From positions 1,099,911-1,163,910 of the forward strand of contig VXMB01000009.1 in assembly GCA_009841265.1 (NCBI GenBank): 64,000 nucleotides of DNA. Direction: 5' to 3'. Shown here in pieces: positions 61,700-64,000 of the stretch; position 1 is the first letter of the stretch; each line of letters starts with the position of its first letter. This stretch comes from Gemmatimonadota bacterium. Its GTDB lineage: Bacteria > JAAXHH01. Under the pieces are notes generated by a model, which saw only the letters and a program-made list of their open reading frames with translations, ran no database searches and was not told the DNA's origin. The translations under genes were made by a program, and so were the position numbers.

Positions 61700-62920
61700 C
61701 TACATCAGGGCCGCGATCCGGCTTAACACACGGTCCAGCAATCCTCCTTCCGTACCATTGAGCCGCTCCTTTTCCGAAAGGTTGTTCATGGCGTAGTGCA
61801 ACAAGCCGACACTTGTGGCGTACGTCGGCGCGAATTCGTCGTTTTCCAGTCCGGGTAGTTCTTCCGGCGCGCCGATTTTCGCGGACATGCCGAAGACCTG
61901 TTCCGTCTGTTTCGCGATACCTGGAATCAGCGCACCGCCGCCGGTGATGACGACCCCGGTGCCCACCAGGTGTTCGAAACCGTTGCCACGGATCTCCTCC
62001 CGCGCGAGGAACAGAAGCTCCTTGATCCGCGGTCCGACCACGTAGGCCAGTTCCTCCCGCGTCACCTCCCGCGGCTCGCGGCCGCCGACCCCGGGGACTT
62101 CGATCAGGTTGTCCCGGTCCGGCCGGACATATACCGCACTGGCGTAGCAGCACTTGATCCGTTCGGCGTCCTCATGGGGCGTGCGGAGGCCGATGGCGAT
62201 GTCGTTCGTAAGGTTGTTGCCCCCGGCCGGTATGACCGCCGAATGCCGAATGCTCCCCTGGTGGAACAGCGCGACCTTCGTCGTGCCCCCGCCCAGGTCG
62301 AGCAGCACGACGCCCAGTTCCTTCTCGTCGGACGTGAGCGCCGACTCGCCCACGGCGATCGTATCCAGGACGAGTTCCCTGACCCGAATTCCGGATTGCT
62401 CGATGCAGTTGCGTACATTCCGCAACGGGGTGACCGCGCCCGTTATGATGTGCACGAGCACTTCGAGCCGGACGCCCGACATGCCGCACGGGTCGGGGAT
62501 CCTGCACTGGTCGTCCACGATGTGGTCCTGGGTGAGCACGTGGATGACCTGGCGGTCCGAGGGTATTTTCAGGGCCGTCGCCGCTTCGCGGGCGCGGAAT
62601 ACGTCCTCCCGCGTCACGCCCCGGCCGACGTCGGTCGCGATGGCCACGGCGCCGCTGCTGTTGACGCTTTCGATGTGCTCGCCGGAAAACCCGACGAATA
62701 CCTCGTTTACCCTGGCGCCCGCATCTCGTTCCGCGGTCCGGAGCGCCTCCTCGATCGAACGGGCGGCCTCGTCCATGTTGACCACGACACCTCGTCTGAG
62801 GCCCCGGGACCTGCTCGCGCCCCTGCCCAGGATCCGCAGTCCGTCGTCTGCAATCTCACCGATCAGCACGACCGTTCTGGTGGTACCCAGATCGAGCGCG
62901 GCGATACATTCACGAGCCAT
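61700..62920 (-). CDS. ftsA: Cell division protein FtsA
   Basis: A protein of 406 aa. Actin-like motifs are ALDLGTTRTVVLIG, VVLLDLGGGTTKVALF and VVITGGGALIPGI; the 1C domain and the C-terminal amphipathic helix (LLDRVLSRIAALM) that tethers FtsZ to the membrane are present. I chose ATG 62920 because AAAGGAG lies six bases before it; a TTG two codons upstream sits directly on the Shine-Dalgarno. Confidence 0.97.
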   Translation of the reverse strand: MARECIAALDLGTTRTVVLIGEIADDGLRILGRGASRSRGLRRGVVVNMDEAARSIEEALRTAERDAGARVNEVFVGFSGEHIESVNSSGAVAIATDVGRGVTREDVFRAREAATALKIPSDRQVIHVLTQDHIVDDQCRIPDPCGMSGVRLEVLVHIITGAVTPLRNVRNCIEQSGIRVRELVLDTIAVGESALTSDEKELGVVLLDLGGGTTKVALFHQGSIRHSAVIPAGGNNLTNDIAIGLRTPHEDAERIKCCYASAVYVRPDRDNLIEVPGVGGREPREVTREELAYVVGPRIKELLFLAREEIRGNGFEHLVGTGVVITGGGALIPGIAKQTEQVFGMSAKIGAPEELPGLENDEFAPTYATSVGLLHYAMNNLSEKERLNGTEGGLLDRVLSRIAALM

Positions 62921-62938
62921 GTTCAACTCCTTTTACCA

Positions 62939-63781
62939 CTACGATCTCCCGCCCCCGGACCGGTTGGATACGATCGGCCGGACGATAACCTGGTCCTTGA
63001 ACCGCAGGTCGATCAGGCGGGTACGGATGGCATCGGCTTCCAGCTGTTCCACCGTCCTTTTCAACATCTCGATCTTCCTCGGATAGTTACCCGTCCCGAA
63101 CCGTATGGCCAGACCGCCTTCGACCATGTAGGCGATCGGGTCATCGGGACTGGACACGTGTATCTCGGACAACTCGTCATACATCCCCGGAGACATCGAC
63201 CTGAGCACCCGCATCAGGTAGAGCGCGCGGGCCATCTCCGGATTGGCCAACATGGCGTCTCTCAGCGTTTCGAAACTGCGGTCCTCCGACTCCGCTGCAC
63301 CCGGCGCCTGCCGGTAGCTTGAAGCGTCGACGGTGATTACGGGAAGATCCGGCAGCCCGTTGCCGGGCGTCAGGGGGATCAGCTCGCCGCGTTCCGAGAC
63401 GCCGTAGAGCCGGTCCAGCTGTACGAAAGCGATCGGTTTCAGTTCCTCCACGCGGACCACGACGGTACCGGGCAGTCTCCTGGTGACCGCGACCTGTTCG
63501 AACCGCCGGTCCAGCAAAAGGCGCCTTTCGGTCTCCGAGAGGTCGGCCGACCAGATGTTCCGTCCACGCTCGAGACCGGCAACCGCGATGATATCTTCTT
63601 TGCCGACGAAGCGGTTCCCCGCGACGTCGATGGTGTTCAGTTTGAACGCCGGCGAGGTCTTCGTCCACTCGGACAGCGCCAGGCCGCCCATGGCCAGTCC
63701 CGCCACCGCGCCCGAGACGAGCAGGCCGGCCGCGAGTCCAAGCATCAGCCTGACCGCGGGATGCATCCTGTTCAGCTTCAT
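62939..63781 (-). CDS. ftsQ: Cell division protein FtsQ/DivIB
   Basis: A protein of 280 aa. A short cytoplasmic part and one membrane helix (about 12-35) precede a POTRA domain ([32 protein letters not shown]) and the FtsQ beta domain. It joins FtsL and FtsB in the divisome. Its ATG overlaps the murB stop by 4 bp (ATGA). Confidence 0.93.
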   Translation of the reverse strand: MKLNRMHPAVRLMLGLAAGLLVSGAVAGLAMGGLALSEWTKTSPAFKLNTIDVAGNRFVGKEDIIAVAGLERGRNIWSADLSETERRLLLDRRFEQVAVTRRLPGTVVVRVEELKPIAFVQLDRLYGVSERGELIPLTPGNGLPDLPVITVDASSYRQAPGAAESEDRSFETLRDAMLANPEMARALYLMRVLRSMSPGMYDELSEIHVSSPDDPIAYMVEGGLAIRFGTGNYPRKIEMLKRTVEQLEADAIRTRLIDLRFKDQVIVRPIVSNRSGGGRS

Positions 63782-64000
63782 ACGACCCCCGATTTCATCA
63801 CGCGTACCTCGAGTTCAAGGGCTACGCCGGTTTGTTCGAAGACCCGCTCGCGAACCATGTCGATCAGCCGCAACGCGTCCGAAGCCGTCGCCCCGCCCTG
63901 GTTGATTACGAAATTTCCGTGGAGGTCGGACACCCTCGCTCCCCCGACCTGCAGGCCCTTGCAACCGGCCGCGTCGATCAGCCTCCCCGCCGTGCCGTCC
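63778..64000 (-). CDS. murB: UDP-N-acetylenolpyruvoylglucosamine reductase, C-terminal part (starts beyond the right edge)
   Basis: Only the last 73 residues are present: [33 protein letters not shown] and the LEVRVMKSG tail, which match the MurB C-terminal domain including the conserved Asn-Phe-x-Asn region. MurB reduces UDP-GlcNAc-enolpyruvate to UDP-MurNAc. It lies directly before ftsQ, as in many division and cell wall clusters, with no ddl between them. Confidence 0.9.
   Translation of the reverse strand, partial: DGTAGRLIDAAGCKGLQVGGARVSDLHGNFVINQGGATASDALRLIDMVRERVFEQTGVALELEVRVMKSGVV

Overview
The window is about 64 kb of GC-rich bacterial chromosome with tightly packed genes, many short start/stop overlaps and a high share of TTG and GTG starts. 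It encodes a Gram-negative-type envelope (MreBCD, RodA, PBP2, Lgt, a Tat-type exported molybdoenzyme). It also carries an oxidative metabolism built on ETF, a membrane Fe-S/heme-type ETF dehydrogenase and a 2-oxoacid:ferredoxin oxidoreductase. The accessory content (phytanoyl-CoA-dioxygenase-like and amidohydrolase proteins, an arylsulfatase next to a DUF6785-like membrane protein, orphan peptide-binding proteins) resembles uncultivated FCB-group or Latescibacterota/Poribacteria-like marine or soil bacteria. That placement is inference only. No phage, insertion sequence or CRISPR array was seen.

Layout. From 1 to 7.0 kb on the minus strand lie polA, two tandem paralogous proteins with an N-terminal Rieske domain and a large unrecognised helical C-terminal region, and the N-terminal part of a sulfite-oxidase-like molybdoenzyme. 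At 7.1-8.1 kb a minus-strand amidohydrolase is divergent from a long plus-strand operon at 8.3-20.4 kb. That operon holds a class V aminotransferase, acyl-CoA dehydrogenase, EtfB, EtfA, a membrane Fe-S ETF:quinone oxidoreductase, 2-oxoacid:ferredoxin oxidoreductase alpha and beta-gamma, a sulfatase and a multi-TM DUF6785-like protein. The first seven could take an amino acid to a 2-oxoacid, to acyl-CoA, to enoyl-CoA and pass the electrons to quinone.

From 20.4 to 46.7 kb is a patchwork of transporters, oxidoreductases and hydrolases. It includes a PhyH-HEAT fusion, dCMP deaminase, AI-2E-family permease and lipid kinase, SDR and AEC transporter. An operon of a 2OG-Fe(II) oxygenase, an FAD oxidoreductase and a membrane polyferredoxin is divergent from an APC permease. 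Further on come AbgT, a TIGR01777/SRPBCC pair, a CorC-type transporter, an aldo/keto reductase, an amidohydrolase-Rieske-binding-protein operon and a second class V aminotransferase. Three solute-binding proteins in this stretch share an unusual N-terminal signature and have no permease or ATPase genes nearby.

From 46.8 kb to the right edge everything is on the minus strand and housekeeping. In transcription order it reads murB (partial), ftsQ, ftsA, ftsZ, valS, a PHP phosphoesterase, mreB, mreC, mreD, mrdA, rodA, lgt, a comF-like gene, a phosphofructokinase with pyrophosphate-type active-site residues, tpiA, secG and tRNA-Leu(GAG). Cell division and rod-shape genes are thus almost contiguous.

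A recurring feature is the density of short tandem repeats of 9-33 bp. They occur in intergenic leaders and also, in frame, inside conserved enzymes (ValS, the PHP protein, a Rieske protein, the 2-oxoacid oxidoreductase beta subunit).
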